Source of the DNA: Longirhabdus pacifica
GTDB taxonomy: Bacteria > Bacillota > Bacilli > Paenibacillales > DSM-105158
Direction of reading: 5' to 3'
DNA length: 64,000 bases
NCBI RefSeq assembly: GCF_004115085.1
Contig: NZ_QXJP01000009.1
Span: 1 to 64,000 of the forward strand
Within the stretch, counting starts at the first letter, position 1, and every line of letters starts with the position of its first letter. The notes beneath the pieces are model-generated. The model did no database searches, was not told the DNA's origin, and saw nothing but the letters and a program-made list of their open reading frames with translations. Below are positions 16,685 through 26,426 of the stretch, one piece after another. Made by a program: the position numbers and the translations under genes.

Positions 16685-17950
16685 ATGTTTAAAGTGAACG
16701 AAACATCATACACAGCATTAGAAGTGGAACAGTGGCACAAATCTTTGCTCAGTAAGCTACATTCGTTCGATGCAGTGACATCTCTTGCCATGTGTATGGA
16801 CAAACCTAGTCTTCAATTAGCGTATATTTTATTTTGCAAACAGTTTCAAATTTCACTGCTTTTGCTTGAGTCGGGAACACCTTTAGAAACTGCAAAGCAA
16901 AAAGCATCACAGGCTGGTTGTGACGTTTTAGTATATAGCGATGATGAGCAATGGTTAAACATAGAAGAAACAGACAGTGCAGTTCAAATTAATTCGCCTT
17001 CCATAGCATCGCTGATGGTATATAGTTCTGGAACGACAGGTCAACCGAAACTGATACGTCGAAGTTATCAAGAAGTAGATGAGGAAATAGATGCCTATAA
17101 TAGTCATCTAAGAACATCTGCTGAGGAAGTACCCATTATGCTCGTTCCAGTGACACATGCCTTTGGGTTGATTGGTGTTTTAGCTGCGCTGGCAAGGGGT
17201 GTTAAACCCGTCATTGTATCTTCAAAAAATCCAAAATATATGCTTAAAATAATAGGAAGTTACGAACAGCATATCGTATATGGCGTACCTCATTTATTTC
17301 AAATATTCATTCAAATGGGAGGGGATAATCACTGCTTCCATAAAATCATTACAGCCGGCTCTCTTTTGCCTTCTTCATTGTTTCAATTCTTGCAGGCAAA
17401 AACAAAAAAAGCCATCATGCAGCAATATGGAAATTCGGAGCTAGGGTGCATTACGTTGGGTAATCGTATTACCGCTCCACAAGATGTTGGAACCCCGCTT
17501 ACCCATCTAACTGTAGAAATTGTAACAGCATCAAACAATGAAATTATAGTACGTCATCACGATGATGTCATTCATACTAATGATTCTGGATATTGGGATG
17601 AAAATGGACATTTACAATTGAATGGTAGAATCGATGACATCATACTCGTAGGCGGAAAGAATGTCATTCCTTATGAGGTAGAACAAGTGATACTACGACT
17701 TGACGATGTAAAAGAAGTGGTTGTCTACAAAACAAATCATCCCGTATTAGGAGATAAAGTAAAGGCAAAGGTTGTCATCCATAAAGGGAATAGGGAACAG
17801 AAGAAGAAACAAATACAGAATTGGTGTTTAGATCTTCTTCCTAGATATAAAGTGCCAGCTGAAATTCACATCGTAGAACACATACCAAGAAACAAGATGG
17901 GTAAAATCAGTAGAAAACATTTACAAGAATTGGAGATGACGAAGTCATGA
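16685..17950 (+). CDS. Adenylate-forming ligase, AsbC-like (aryl acid:carrier)
   Basis: 421 residues, close to petrobactin AsbC (about 412). ATP-binding motif MVYSSGTTGQPK, then QQYGNSELG, then NDSGYWDENGHLQLNGRIDDII, and the C-terminal lysine region PRNKMGKISRKHL are all intact. It begins FKVNETSYTALE. AsbC activates 3,4-dihydroxybenzoate; here no dehydroshikimate dehydratase is present but a chorismate lyase is. The likely substrate is therefore 4-hydroxybenzoate or another aryl acid, which is inference. Its stop overlaps the start of the carrier gene (ATGA), as expected for partners. Confidence 0.85.
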   Translation: MFKVNETSYTALEVEQWHKSLLSKLHSFDAVTSLAMCMDKPSLQLAYILFCKQFQISLLLLESGTPLETAKQKASQAGCDVLVYSDDEQWLNIEETDSAVQINSPSIASLMVYSSGTTGQPKLIRRSYQEVDEEIDAYNSHLRTSAEEVPIMLVPVTHAFGLIGVLAALARGVKPVIVSSKNPKYMLKIIGSYEQHIVYGVPHLFQIFIQMGGDNHCFHKIITAGSLLPSSLFQFLQAKTKKAIMQQYGNSELGCITLGNRITAPQDVGTPLTHLTVEIVTASNNEIIVRHHDDVIHTNDSGYWDENGHLQLNGRIDDIILVGGKNVIPYEVEQVILRLDDVKEVVVYKTNHPVLGDKVKAKVVIHKGNREQKKKQIQNWCLDLLPRYKVPAEIHIVEHIPRNKMGKISRKHLQELEMTKS

Positions 17951-18207
17951 AAAATACAGAAATTATTGCAAAATTAAAAGAGATTATTGAAGAGGATTTG
18001 GAGCATGAATTACCGGAGCAATTAAATGAATCTCACCAAGTGTATGAGGATCTAGGCATAGATTCTATTATGGTATTGCAATTATTAGTATACGTGGAAG
18101 AAGCGTTTAACGTTGCTGTTCCTGAGGAAGATGTCGATCCAGAAACATTCCAAACGATTGGGAACTTAGTAGCCTTTATAAAGCAATTGCAAGCAGAAAC
18201 AGCATAA
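17947..18207 (+). CDS. Aryl/acyl carrier protein 1 (AsbD-like)
   Basis: 86 residues. The phosphopantetheine site is DLGIDSIMVLQLLVYVEE, and the segment VAVPEEDVDPETFQTIGNLVAFI follows. These match AsbD, the aryl carrier of petrobactin biosynthesis. It would carry the acid activated by the preceding ligase as a thioester. It overlaps that ligase by four bases. Confidence 0.88.
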   Translation: MKNTEIIAKLKEIIEEDLEHELPEQLNESHQVYEDLGIDSIMVLQLLVYVEEAFNVAVPEEDVDPETFQTIGNLVAFIKQLQAETA

Positions 18208-18223
18208 GGTGGAGGGATGTTCT

Positions 18224-19222
18224 TTGGAAAAAACATTGAAGTTAGGCATCATTGGTTTTGGTAGAATTGTCGAACTCATTCACATTCCTATTTTACAAAA
18301 ATTAAAGTCGCAGATGGAGATTGTCGGTGTTTACGATGTGACGGAAAGTCGTTTGAAATTAGCTGAAAAGCGAGGATATGCCATCTTTTCTGATTTACAT
18401 GCATTTTTTCAGCTGGAGATGGATGCCGTCGTCATTGCTACCCCACCAAACTCTCATTTCGATATAGCGATGCAAGCAATAGAAAGAAAGAAGCATGTAT
18501 TAATAGAAAAGCCAGTTACATGCACGTATCAAGAAGCATTCACATTGCAAACTGTTGCAGATAAGCATGGAGTCGGTGTTACCGTTTTTCATAATCATCG
18601 TTTTGATCCAGATTTTTTATTCGTACAGGAAACGATAGCAAAAGGGACACTCGGATCATTAACTTTTCTGCAAAGAAATCATCATAGTAACCAAACGGGA
18701 AGTAACTTTGGCGTAAAGTCATTTGATCCATCTTGGCGAGTACAGAAAGCATATGGAGGGGGAGCGCTATTAGATTGGGGAGTCCATTTAGTAGATCAAC
18801 TCTTGCATTTGCAATTAGGTGAAATCGCTTATATAGATGGGAAAGCTATTTCATTACCTTTAGCAGAAGGGGAAGTAGATGATTTTGTGTATGTATATTT
18901 ACATATGAAAAATCACATGATGGCATCTCTAAATATAAACTTTAGAACACAATTGCCACAACCAGCATGGATGGTAGGTGGTACGGAAGGCACGATGCAA
19001 ATAGATGGACAAACCGCTACCATCAAAACGATAGACGGTGAAATAGAAACGTTTAGTATAGCGAAACCTTCTCGCCTTTCTGCCAAACACATATACGAAT
19101 CATTTCTTAATTTTATGATAAAGGGAACTCCGCTGCATGTCCCATTGTCAGATGCCGTGGAAGGGATGCGTATTCTCGAGCATATTCAAATTCAAAATGA
19201 ACAGGCAAATGTATCAATATAA
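18224..19222 (+). CDS. Gfo/Idh/MocA oxidoreductase (sugar dehydrogenase)
   Basis: 332 residues from TTG 18224, which follows GGTGGAGGG at the right distance; GTG 18209 lies inside that site. The NAD(P)-binding motif is LGIIGFGRIVELIHIP. The signature IEKPVTCTYQEA contains the conserved EKP lysine, and GGGALLDWGVHLVDQL is the substrate-side motif with Asp and His. Enzymes of this family oxidise a sugar hydroxyl, often at C3. With the DegT aminotransferase next door this forms the two-step keto-then-amino logic of NtdC/NtdA (kanosamine) or WlbA/WlbE. The free or nucleotide-linked substrate cannot be told from sequence. Confidence 0.88.
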   Translation: MEKTLKLGIIGFGRIVELIHIPILQKLKSQMEIVGVYDVTESRLKLAEKRGYAIFSDLHAFFQLEMDAVVIATPPNSHFDIAMQAIERKKHVLIEKPVTCTYQEAFTLQTVADKHGVGVTVFHNHRFDPDFLFVQETIAKGTLGSLTFLQRNHHSNQTGSNFGVKSFDPSWRVQKAYGGGALLDWGVHLVDQLLHLQLGEIAYIDGKAISLPLAEGEVDDFVYVYLHMKNHMMASLNINFRTQLPQPAWMVGGTEGTMQIDGQTATIKTIDGEIETFSIAKPSRLSAKHIYESFLNFMIKGTPLHVPLSDAVEGMRILEHIQIQNEQANVSI

Positions 19223-19234
19223 AGGAGGAGAATT

Positions 19235-20350
19235 ATGGGGGTTTTATTTTCTTCGGCACAGTCTGAATTTGAAATCATTAAAGATAAATGGATGCAGGAA
19301 GTAGAGAAGATAGGAATGAAAGGTCAATTCGTTGGAGGTAGACCTGTTGATCAATTTGAAAAAAACTTCGCAGCTTATGTAGGAACAAAACACGCTGTTG
19401 GTGTAGGGAATGGTACTGACGCGTTGTTTCTATCGTTAAAATCGTTAGGTGTTGGACCTGGGGATGAAGTCATTACGGTAGCGAATACGTTTATTGCAAC
19501 GGTGGAAGCTATTCATCATACTGGGGCTACACCCGTGCTAGTAGATTGCACTGCAGATACATATTTGATGGATGTAGAGCAAGTCAAACAAAAAGTCACT
19601 GCAAAGACGAAGGCGATTATACCCGTTCATCTCTATGGTCAATGTATGGATATTCGGGAGCTAACACAATGGGCACGTGATAGAGGCATCTATATTATTG
19701 AGGATACTGCACAAGCGATAGGGGCAGATGTAGAAGGGATGAAAGCAGGTAGTATGGGAGATCTCGCTTGTTTTAGCTTTTATCCTGGTAAAAATTTGGG
19801 CGCGTTAGGTGATGGCGGATGTATTGTGACGAATAATACGGAATTAGCAACCCAGCTCAAAAAATTAAGAAATCATGGAGGACAGCATCTATATGATCAT
19901 CAATGTCCGGGCTTTAACAGTCGCTTAGATGTGATACATGCTATCGCTTTAAATGAAAAGTTGCATTATATGAATGAATGGACAAAGCATCGACAACGAT
20001 GTGCGGAACTTTATATTGAACAATTGAAAGGGTCTTCCGCAGTGAGCCTGCCGTTTTATGAGCAGATCGAGAGACATGTTTTTCATGTTTTTGTCATTCG
20101 TGTACAAATGGAAAATAGAGACGCACTTAAAAAGCATTTGCTTAAAAAAGGTATTATTACCACGACTCATTACCCAAAACCTATTCATCTTACTGGGGCA
20201 TTCTCGTATCTTCCATATGAAGAAGGGACTTTTCCGATAGCGGAGCAATGTTCACAAGAGATGCTTTCTTTACCGATGCATATCGCACTTAGTGAAGCAG
20301 ATATAACAGCAGTATGTGAAGCCATCAAAGAACAGCTACATGAGGAATGA
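19235..20350 (+). CDS. DegT/DnrJ/EryC1 sugar aminotransferase
   Basis: 371 residues, PLP-dependent. ATG 19235 follows AAAGGAGGAG. Family signatures are VGVGNGTDALFLSLKSLGVGPGD, then EDTAQAIGA, then FSFYPGKNLGALGDGG with the PLP lysine in PGKN, and HNxGxx (RNHGGQHLYDH). The Glu/Gln-dependent enzyme would transaminate the keto-sugar made by the preceding oxidoreductase and so supply an amine. That amine is a plausible acceptor for the acyltransferases in this operon. Confidence 0.92.
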   Translation: MGVLFSSAQSEFEIIKDKWMQEVEKIGMKGQFVGGRPVDQFEKNFAAYVGTKHAVGVGNGTDALFLSLKSLGVGPGDEVITVANTFIATVEAIHHTGATPVLVDCTADTYLMDVEQVKQKVTAKTKAIIPVHLYGQCMDIRELTQWARDRGIYIIEDTAQAIGADVEGMKAGSMGDLACFSFYPGKNLGALGDGGCIVTNNTELATQLKKLRNHGGQHLYDHQCPGFNSRLDVIHAIALNEKLHYMNEWTKHRQRCAELYIEQLKGSSAVSLPFYEQIERHVFHVFVIRVQMENRDALKKHLLKKGIITTTHYPKPIHLTGAFSYLPYEEGTFPIAEQCSQEMLSLPMHIALSEADITAVCEAIKEQLHEE

Positions 20351-20365
20351 AATTTCGATAAAGGG

Positions 20366-20653
20366 GTGATTACGATAAATAAAAAAAACATCAGTAAAGA
20401 TGAAGTCGTTTCTTTTATTACAAATCAAATTGTTGAATTGTTAGAAAAGCCAGAGTTAAAAAACACTTTAACGTTGGAAAGTGATTTGTTTGCTGCCGGA
20501 TTAGACTCGGTGATGATTGTGAACTTAGTTATTCAATTGGAACAAGGCATGAATATCTTTTTTGAAGATGAAGAATTACTTGCTGACCATTTTGCAACGA
20601 TAGAGATGATTACGGGTACCATGATGAAAAAATTGGAGTTGGAAGTGCAATGA
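20366..20653 (+). CDS. Acyl carrier protein 2
   Basis: 95 residues. Carrier site AAGLDSVMIVNLVIQLEQ with the phosphopantetheine Ser, and DHFATIEMITG in the last helix. The start is uncertain: GTG 20366 sits right at AAAGGGG, and no other common start codon is in frame before residue 20. Its stop overlaps the next gene by four bases (ATGA). Confidence 0.82.
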   Translation: MITINKKNISKDEVVSFITNQIVELLEKPELKNTLTLESDLFAAGLDSVMIVNLVIQLEQGMNIFFEDEELLADHFATIEMITGTMMKKLELEVQ

Positions 20654-21576
20654 TACATATTCACTGTTTTTTAGATTGCTTAGCCGCTATTATTAAACCG
20701 AAAGTGAATCCAAATCCATTATATTTCGGCTCTTGGGATACGCCATTTGCAGTGACAGAGCAAAACAAGTTGACATATTATTCTACGCATCTCTCATCGG
20801 AAAAAGATAGAAAAAAATTTGAAACGATATATCAAGGTAGAGTAATAGAAGTATACGATCACGAAATGACAAAAGAGGAAAACTATGAGCATATTATACG
20901 TGATCTAGCCCTATTACCGTCTGATTGGCATATGGTAGTGCAAATCGATTTATTCTACATTCCGTATGAGTCTAAAACCTATCAAAAAAAGCATCAACCA
21001 CACTTTGTTATAATTAGGGATGACAAAAATGGAGTACATGTTCATGATCCATCATTAGGTTTTGAAGGGTCATTAGAAGAACAAATAATACACGATGCTA
21101 TCGCTCAAAATGCTTTCGGCGCTGCTTACATTATGGATACGTCAGATATAGTGAATCCAACCAAAGATAACATACTTTCATGGATCATGCCTACGTTGCA
21201 AGCTGACCAGCATTCATTAACACATAAAGTACTGGAAATGATAGAGCAGATACAACATGGTAGAGATGGCATGGAGTTGAAATCTTTACCTATATATTTT
21301 GGTGATCTCGGTATTCTTGCTAAATGGAAAAAAAGTTACATTCCTGCTTTTCAATATTTTCAGACCGATAATTCCGAACATTACATCACGAAAGTGAACG
21401 AATTAACAAGCAAATGGAATGGCTTTGCTTTTCAAGCCATAAGAGCCTCTGTTACCAATAATACAAGTAGCTTGGAGCACTTAAAACAATTAGTGCACGA
21501 CATAGAGCAGAGAGAACACAACATCAAATCAGATTTGATTTCTTGTATTGAACAGTGGAAGGTGACATATGAGTAA
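20650..21576 (+). CDS. AsbE-like acyltransferase (DUF6005)
   Basis: 308 residues. Nearly co-linear with my recollection of petrobactin AsbE: IHCFLDCLAAIIK at the N-terminus with the likely nucleophile Cys, LYFGSWDTPF, VIEVYDHEMTKEENY, DLFYIPY, then H-x-V and GVHVHDPSLGFEG with the His and Asp of a papain-like triad. AsbE transfers 3,4-dihydroxybenzoate from AsbD to a spermidine amine. Here it overlaps an acyl carrier gene, so the same chemistry is expected with another acyl group or acceptor. The last ~130 residues are helical and less conserved. Confidence 0.82.
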   Translation: MIHIHCFLDCLAAIIKPKVNPNPLYFGSWDTPFAVTEQNKLTYYSTHLSSEKDRKKFETIYQGRVIEVYDHEMTKEENYEHIIRDLALLPSDWHMVVQIDLFYIPYESKTYQKKHQPHFVIIRDDKNGVHVHDPSLGFEGSLEEQIIHDAIAQNAFGAAYIMDTSDIVNPTKDNILSWIMPTLQADQHSLTHKVLEMIEQIQHGRDGMELKSLPIYFGDLGILAKWKKSYIPAFQYFQTDNSEHYITKVNELTSKWNGFAFQAIRASVTNNTSSLEHLKQLVHDIEQREHNIKSDLISCIEQWKVTYE

Positions 21577-22912
21577 ATTAAACGTTGCTTATATTTCTGG
21601 CAGTGCAGCAAAAGTAAACGAAAAAGTCATCGATGATCAATGGACACAGTATCTAGGGGAACATGTAAATCTTATTGGGATACCTCCTTTTCGCTTTTTC
21701 AAACTATTCGGAGGATCGCTTAAAAAGTGGGTAGATCATTTTCCAAGTGGATTAGAACAATCAGCACATGAGTTAGAACAACTCTGCGAGAGGTTTAAGC
21801 TTGATGCCATATATATTAATGTTCCGTTGCTGACTCCTTATTTGATGCTTTGCCGAAATGTAAAAAAATTAAATGTTACGTTTATATCGATTGCTCATTC
21901 TGTTGCTTCTCCATACTGGTTAAAACATTGGCTCGCTGTTGCCCCGTGGGTGACGAATAAAGATATTATTTTATCTAGCACCCATTCTTGCAAAGATGCA
22001 TTACTGAATATTTCACGGAAATATGAAACGGTGCGTTATCTGCCACTTTGCATACGTCACGATGCGTTAAATGATAAAAAAGCGGCAAAAAATGAAAATA
22101 TGATTTTTTCTATTGGAAGAATTCAGGTAGTGAAAAATATCCACGTCTTATTAGAAAGTTTTGATCTCATAAGAAAAGCCGTACCGAATGCAACATTAGT
22201 GATAGCGGGAGAGTATACGGGCAACAATGAACAAGAAATAGCTCATTATCAACAGAGAATACAAGATGCCATATTGCATTATGGTCTCGAGCAGGCGGTT
22301 CATTTTACAGGGCCGATAACAGGGGAAGAAAAAAAATATTGGTTTAACAAAGCAAAAATATTAGTCAACCTATCTACTGATCCGGGAGAAACGTTTGGGT
22401 TTAATTTATTAGAAGCGAAAACCATTGGCCTACCTGTTGTCTGTAGTAATTGGAACGGTTTCAAAGAACTAGTGTTACACGGTAAAGACGGATTACGGGT
22501 ACCTTGTTCATGGGAAGGGAGCATGCCAACGGTAAATAAGGAGCATGTTGCGAATGCTTGTTTAAAGCTCATGGAAGATGACGAACTGTATAAGACTATA
22601 AGTCAAACGGCAATGGAGAGGGCAAAGGATTATGATGATCAAAATGTGATGCCACAACTCGTATCAATGATAGAGAACGCGCAGCAAACCGGTATAGAAG
22701 CTCATGCTGACGAGGATGTGGTGAATGTAGCTAGAACCAGTATTGCACAAGGGGAAGACATCTATGAGATGCAGAAGGTGAAGCATATGATGATGGTGCA
22801 TGACATACCTTTGCAACGGTTATTAGAAGATGAGCAAGTGCATGATGAATCGTGGATGAAAATGGTGAAGCCCATCATAAGTCATTTTGCAGGGGGAGAG
22901 CATGTTGGATAG
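21569..22912 (+). CDS. GT4-type glycosyltransferase
   Basis: 447 residues, overlapping the previous gene by eight bases. Rossmann-type GT-B fold: FSIGRIQVVKNIHVLLESFDLI starts the donor domain, and the donor motif region is DPGETFGFNLLEAKTIGLPVVCS, which has the E-x7-E pattern of GT4. It would attach a sugar to the growing product, perhaps the amino sugar made by the two preceding enzymes. The last ~60 residues after the GT fold are acidic and of unknown use. Confidence 0.88.
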   Translation: MSKLNVAYISGSAAKVNEKVIDDQWTQYLGEHVNLIGIPPFRFFKLFGGSLKKWVDHFPSGLEQSAHELEQLCERFKLDAIYINVPLLTPYLMLCRNVKKLNVTFISIAHSVASPYWLKHWLAVAPWVTNKDIILSSTHSCKDALLNISRKYETVRYLPLCIRHDALNDKKAAKNENMIFSIGRIQVVKNIHVLLESFDLIRKAVPNATLVIAGEYTGNNEQEIAHYQQRIQDAILHYGLEQAVHFTGPITGEEKKYWFNKAKILVNLSTDPGETFGFNLLEAKTIGLPVVCSNWNGFKELVLHGKDGLRVPCSWEGSMPTVNKEHVANACLKLMEDDELYKTISQTAMERAKDYDDQNVMPQLVSMIENAQQTGIEAHADEDVVNVARTSIAQGEDIYEMQKVKHMMMVHDIPLQRLLEDEQVHDESWMKMVKPIISHFAGGEHVG

Positions 22913-24668
22913 CATCAAACTGTATTTAAAAATCATTCCATATATTCATGCTAGAGTAAAACTTACTACGGTTGCTTATGTTTCCTTAATGATTCAACTC
23001 GTTTTAAGAATGCTGCAACCATTAATATACGCTAAAGTGATTGACGATGTTTTAATACAACGTCAAACAGACATGCTATTACCTTTAATAACGTGGTCTT
23101 TCGGATTAGCACTGTTATCTTTTATATTTTCTTTAGTACATGCTATTATATTTCGTTATTTAGGGATTAAGCAAACACTCGATATAAGAGATGTTCTCAT
23201 GAAAAAAATTAGAAAAATAGATATTAATGAAATTGAAAAAGAAGGCGCAGGTAAGTTTTCTGCATTGCTGGGCATGGATACGGCAACATTAGGTAATTTT
23301 ATGAATCATGTGATGGTGCAGATGGTATCCCTATCTCTTCAATTTATCATTGCTTTAGTGATTTTATTTCAACTAGATTGGCAACTAGGGATAGTCGCAT
23401 GTATTTGTATTCCCATTTTATTCTTTATCCCAAGACTGTATAAAAAACCGTTGAAAAAACATATTGACCATGTACGTACGCATAATGAGGAAATTGGAAC
23501 GCGATTAATTGAAAACATAGATGGATCAAAAGAGATTAAAGCGTATGGCTTAGAAGAATGGGAAGAACAGCGAAATGATAACATGTATAAAGGACTAGTT
23601 AAGTCAAGTACAAAAGAGGCGATGTTTCGGGCTCTGACGCAACAGCAAAGCTCGCTGTTTATTAGTTTGTTCATTGTCATTGTGTATTGGATCGGAAGTC
23701 AGCAAGTCATGGCGGAAGTCTTGACAGTCGGTGCCATGGTAGCTGCCATCACATATTTACAACAATCTTTTCAACCTATTTTAGGTATGAATCAATTTTT
23801 TGGACAATTGCAACAATCAGAAGTAGCCTTGAAAAGGATCATGGACTTTATTCATAAACCAAATGACATCCTCAGCTTAGCAGAGCGAATGGACGCTGAT
23901 TATGTAGTAGAACAAGATCATGCACCTGCAATTCAACTGCAAGATCTATGTGTCACATATGAAAAAACACATATTTTACATTCACTGCATGTGCGTATTC
24001 CTAAAGGGGACACGGTAGCGTTTGTAGGTAGAAGTGGATCCGGTAAATCCACCTTGTTTCGTACCATCCTCGGATTTATGACGAAGGAAGGGGAGCTAAG
24101 GATTCATGGAAACGAAATAGAGCAGTTAACAAGGCAATACTTGAATGAAAAAATAAGTGTTGTGTTTCAAGAAACATTTTTATTCAAGGGGACGCTACTA
24201 GAAAACATTAACATTGGGAGATTAAAAGCGACAGAAGAAGAAGTATTAGAAGCGGCCCAAAAAGCGAACTTGACTTCATTAATAGAGCAGCTTCCCGATG
24301 GACTGCATACGGTTATCGACAATAATGGCTTTCAATTGTCTGGTGGACAACGTCAACGTGTTGCGATTGCCCGTGCTTTTCTCAAAATGCCAGAAATACT
24401 TATTTTAGACGAACCAACTTCATCTTTAGATAGATTGACAGAAAATGAAGTGATGGAAGCATTAAAACAACTAATGCACGGTAAAACAACCCTTATATCT
24501 ACGCACCGATTAGATACGATTATGGATGCAGATAACATCGTGGTGATGGATAAAGGGAGAATCATAACGGAAGGAAAACATGAGCATGTATTAGCGACAT
24601 CTCCGTTATATGCTTCCATGGTGAATGAATTTCAGCATAAACAGCACAAGCACTCTATGGGAAATTAG
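22902..24668 (+). CDS. ABC exporter (fused permease and ATPase)
   Basis: 588 residues from ATG 22902, seven bases after GGGGGAG; it overlaps the glycosyltransferase by 11 bases. The first ~320 residues carry about six membrane helices. The ATPase has Walker A VGRSGSGKST, signature LSGGQRQRVAIA, Walker B ILILDEPTSSLD and switch His in STHR. It has no N-terminal C39 peptidase domain, so it would export a finished product rather than cleave a leader peptide. Likely exporter of the locus product and possibly self-resistance. Confidence 0.92.
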   Translation: MLDSIKLYLKIIPYIHARVKLTTVAYVSLMIQLVLRMLQPLIYAKVIDDVLIQRQTDMLLPLITWSFGLALLSFIFSLVHAIIFRYLGIKQTLDIRDVLMKKIRKIDINEIEKEGAGKFSALLGMDTATLGNFMNHVMVQMVSLSLQFIIALVILFQLDWQLGIVACICIPILFFIPRLYKKPLKKHIDHVRTHNEEIGTRLIENIDGSKEIKAYGLEEWEEQRNDNMYKGLVKSSTKEAMFRALTQQQSSLFISLFIVIVYWIGSQQVMAEVLTVGAMVAAITYLQQSFQPILGMNQFFGQLQQSEVALKRIMDFIHKPNDILSLAERMDADYVVEQDHAPAIQLQDLCVTYEKTHILHSLHVRIPKGDTVAFVGRSGSGKSTLFRTILGFMTKEGELRIHGNEIEQLTRQYLNEKISVVFQETFLFKGTLLENINIGRLKATEEEVLEAAQKANLTSLIEQLPDGLHTVIDNNGFQLSGGQRQRVAIARAFLKMPEILILDEPTSSLDRLTENEVMEALKQLMHGKTTLISTHRLDTIMDADNIVVMDKGRIITEGKHEHVLATSPLYASMVNEFQHKQHKHSMGN

Positions 24669-24671
24669 GTG

Positions 24672-26171
24672 ATGCAGTTGAAATTAACACAATTTTTTGA
24701 ACAATATGCAACAGAAAAAGCGGGAGTATTCACGCATAATTCTGATCATAAACCGCCATCATTTCAATCTTACTATAGTATCTTACACCAGGCTAAAAAA
24801 CAAAGCGAGCGTTGGAAGGCGTATCATGTAAAACCTAAATTTATTGCGGTTATTTGGATGGATCAAAGCGTTGAAATGATACAAACGATATTGTCCGTCA
24901 TCTATGCATCTGGCATTCCTGTTCCGCTTCACGCCAATATGAAGGAGAGTGAAGTAGCTGCTGTTATTTCACAAACAGAAGCAGATATCGTTATGCTGTC
25001 TACCAACAAAATATCGTTAGTACAACCATCTTTTTCATCTTGTATGTATGTGGACGCAACAATGAATAAAGTTATTCATGATCAACGCCGTGTAAGAACG
25101 TATCATCCTCCACCGGAAACGAGTATGATCTTTATGTCTTCAGGATCAACAGGCAAAGCCAAAGGAATTATGTTAAGTGATCATAATATGATAGCGAATG
25201 CGATTGCGATTCAACAATACGTACGGTTGGATGATAAGGATCAAATTTTACTTTTTAAGTCGCTTGCTTATTGTTCCTCATGGAGCGGAGAATGGTTGGT
25301 AGCTCTTCTAAGTGGTGCAAATACCCTGCTACGAAAACCATTTGTACACGCATTGGAAATGGTTCAATTTATTAAGCATCATCATCCAACATTTTTATGC
25401 ACCATTCCTTCATTGCTCATAGCGATGAACAAAATTAATTGGAAACCAGAAGATCTTCAATCGTTACGAAAAATGGTGATTGCAGGAGGTAAAATGCCAG
25501 CCACTATGTTAGAAGAATATGTAGAGAAGCTACCTCATATCCAGTTTTATCCTTCCTACGGATTAACGGAAGCAGCTCCAAGAGTGAGTTATTTACCGCC
25601 TGACATGGTAAAAGACAACCCTTCATCTGTGGGATTTCCCGTTGCTGGTGTGCAAGTGAAGATTATGGCAGAAGGGAAAGAATTACATAGCAATACAGAA
25701 GGGGAAATTGTCGTTGCTGGTTCCAACGTGATGCAAGGGTATTATCATGATCCGCAGCTTACGGATTCAACATTGCAGAATGGGTGGTTACATACATCGG
25801 ACATAGGGTACAAAGATGAGCGTGGTCTGCTGTATGTTACAGGTAGAAAAGATCATCGTCTTAACGTTAGTGGACATGCCATTTATCCAGAAACGATTGA
25901 AAACATTTTACTAAACCAAAGCTTAGTTAAAGAAGTCGCTATCGTGGGAGAACAGCATGAAGTATGGGGACAGCAAATTATAGCACTCATTGTCCCGGAG
26001 GAAACTAGAGTCACCCAAGAAGATCTGTTTTCCTTGTTTCGAACTTGCTTGCAGCCCATTTTAAGACCGAAAAAAATAAGGTTGCTCTCATCATTACCAA
26101 AAACGAGTCTCGGAAAAATAGATAGAAAAAAGTTACTACAAATAGTAGAGGGGGATGAAGATGGAAAATAA
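24672..26171 (+). CDS. Adenylate-forming ligase 2 (acyl-AMP ligase)
   Basis: About 499 residues. Motifs: MIFMSSGSTGKAKGIMLS (P-loop), SYGLTEAAPRVS, LHTSDIGYKDERGLLYVTGRKDHRLNVSG, and the catalytic lysine in SLGKIDRKKLL. It resembles stand-alone adenylation domains and fatty or aryl acyl-AMP ligases; substrate unknown. The start is ambiguous among GTG 24669, ATG 24672 and TTG 24678. It overlaps the next carrier gene by 11 to 17 bases, so it probably loads carrier 3; carrier 2 upstream is an alternative. Confidence 0.85.
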   Translation: MQLKLTQFFEQYATEKAGVFTHNSDHKPPSFQSYYSILHQAKKQSERWKAYHVKPKFIAVIWMDQSVEMIQTILSVIYASGIPVPLHANMKESEVAAVISQTEADIVMLSTNKISLVQPSFSSCMYVDATMNKVIHDQRRVRTYHPPPETSMIFMSSGSTGKAKGIMLSDHNMIANAIAIQQYVRLDDKDQILLFKSLAYCSSWSGEWLVALLSGANTLLRKPFVHALEMVQFIKHHHPTFLCTIPSLLIAMNKINWKPEDLQSLRKMVIAGGKMPATMLEEYVEKLPHIQFYPSYGLTEAAPRVSYLPPDMVKDNPSSVGFPVAGVQVKIMAEGKELHSNTEGEIVVAGSNVMQGYYHDPQLTDSTLQNGWLHTSDIGYKDERGLLYVTGRKDHRLNVSGHAIYPETIENILLNQSLVKEVAIVGEQHEVWGQQIIALIVPEETRVTQEDLFSLFRTCLQPILRPKKIRLLSSLPKTSLGKIDRKKLLQIVEGDEDGK

Positions 26172-26421
26172 CCAACAAAACGAGTTTATTGTAGAGCAAA
26201 CGAAAAGTCTCTTATCACAAATAGCCAATATACCAAGTGAACAAATTCAATTACAACATACACTAGCGGATGATTTAGGTATAGACTCCATTCAACTCCT
26301 TGAAATGTTTGAGCAAATGGAAAAAGTGTTTGAGATTCAACTGGGAGTAGACGATTTTAATCCTTCATTTTTTCACTCTGTACAATCTTTCATATCTTTT
26401 GTACAGATGAGGAAGAAGTAA
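26161..26421 (+). CDS. Acyl carrier protein 3
   Basis: 86 residues from ATG 26161, six bases after a GGGGG site; ATG 26155 is an alternative. Carrier site DDLGIDSIQLLEMFEQMEKVF with the phosphopantetheine Ser, then FHSVQSFISFV. It lies between two ligases, so either could load it. Confidence 0.85.
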   Translation: MENNQQNEFIVEQTKSLLSQIANIPSEQIQLQHTLADDLGIDSIQLLEMFEQMEKVFEIQLGVDDFNPSFFHSVQSFISFVQMRKK

Positions 26422-26426
26422 AGAAC

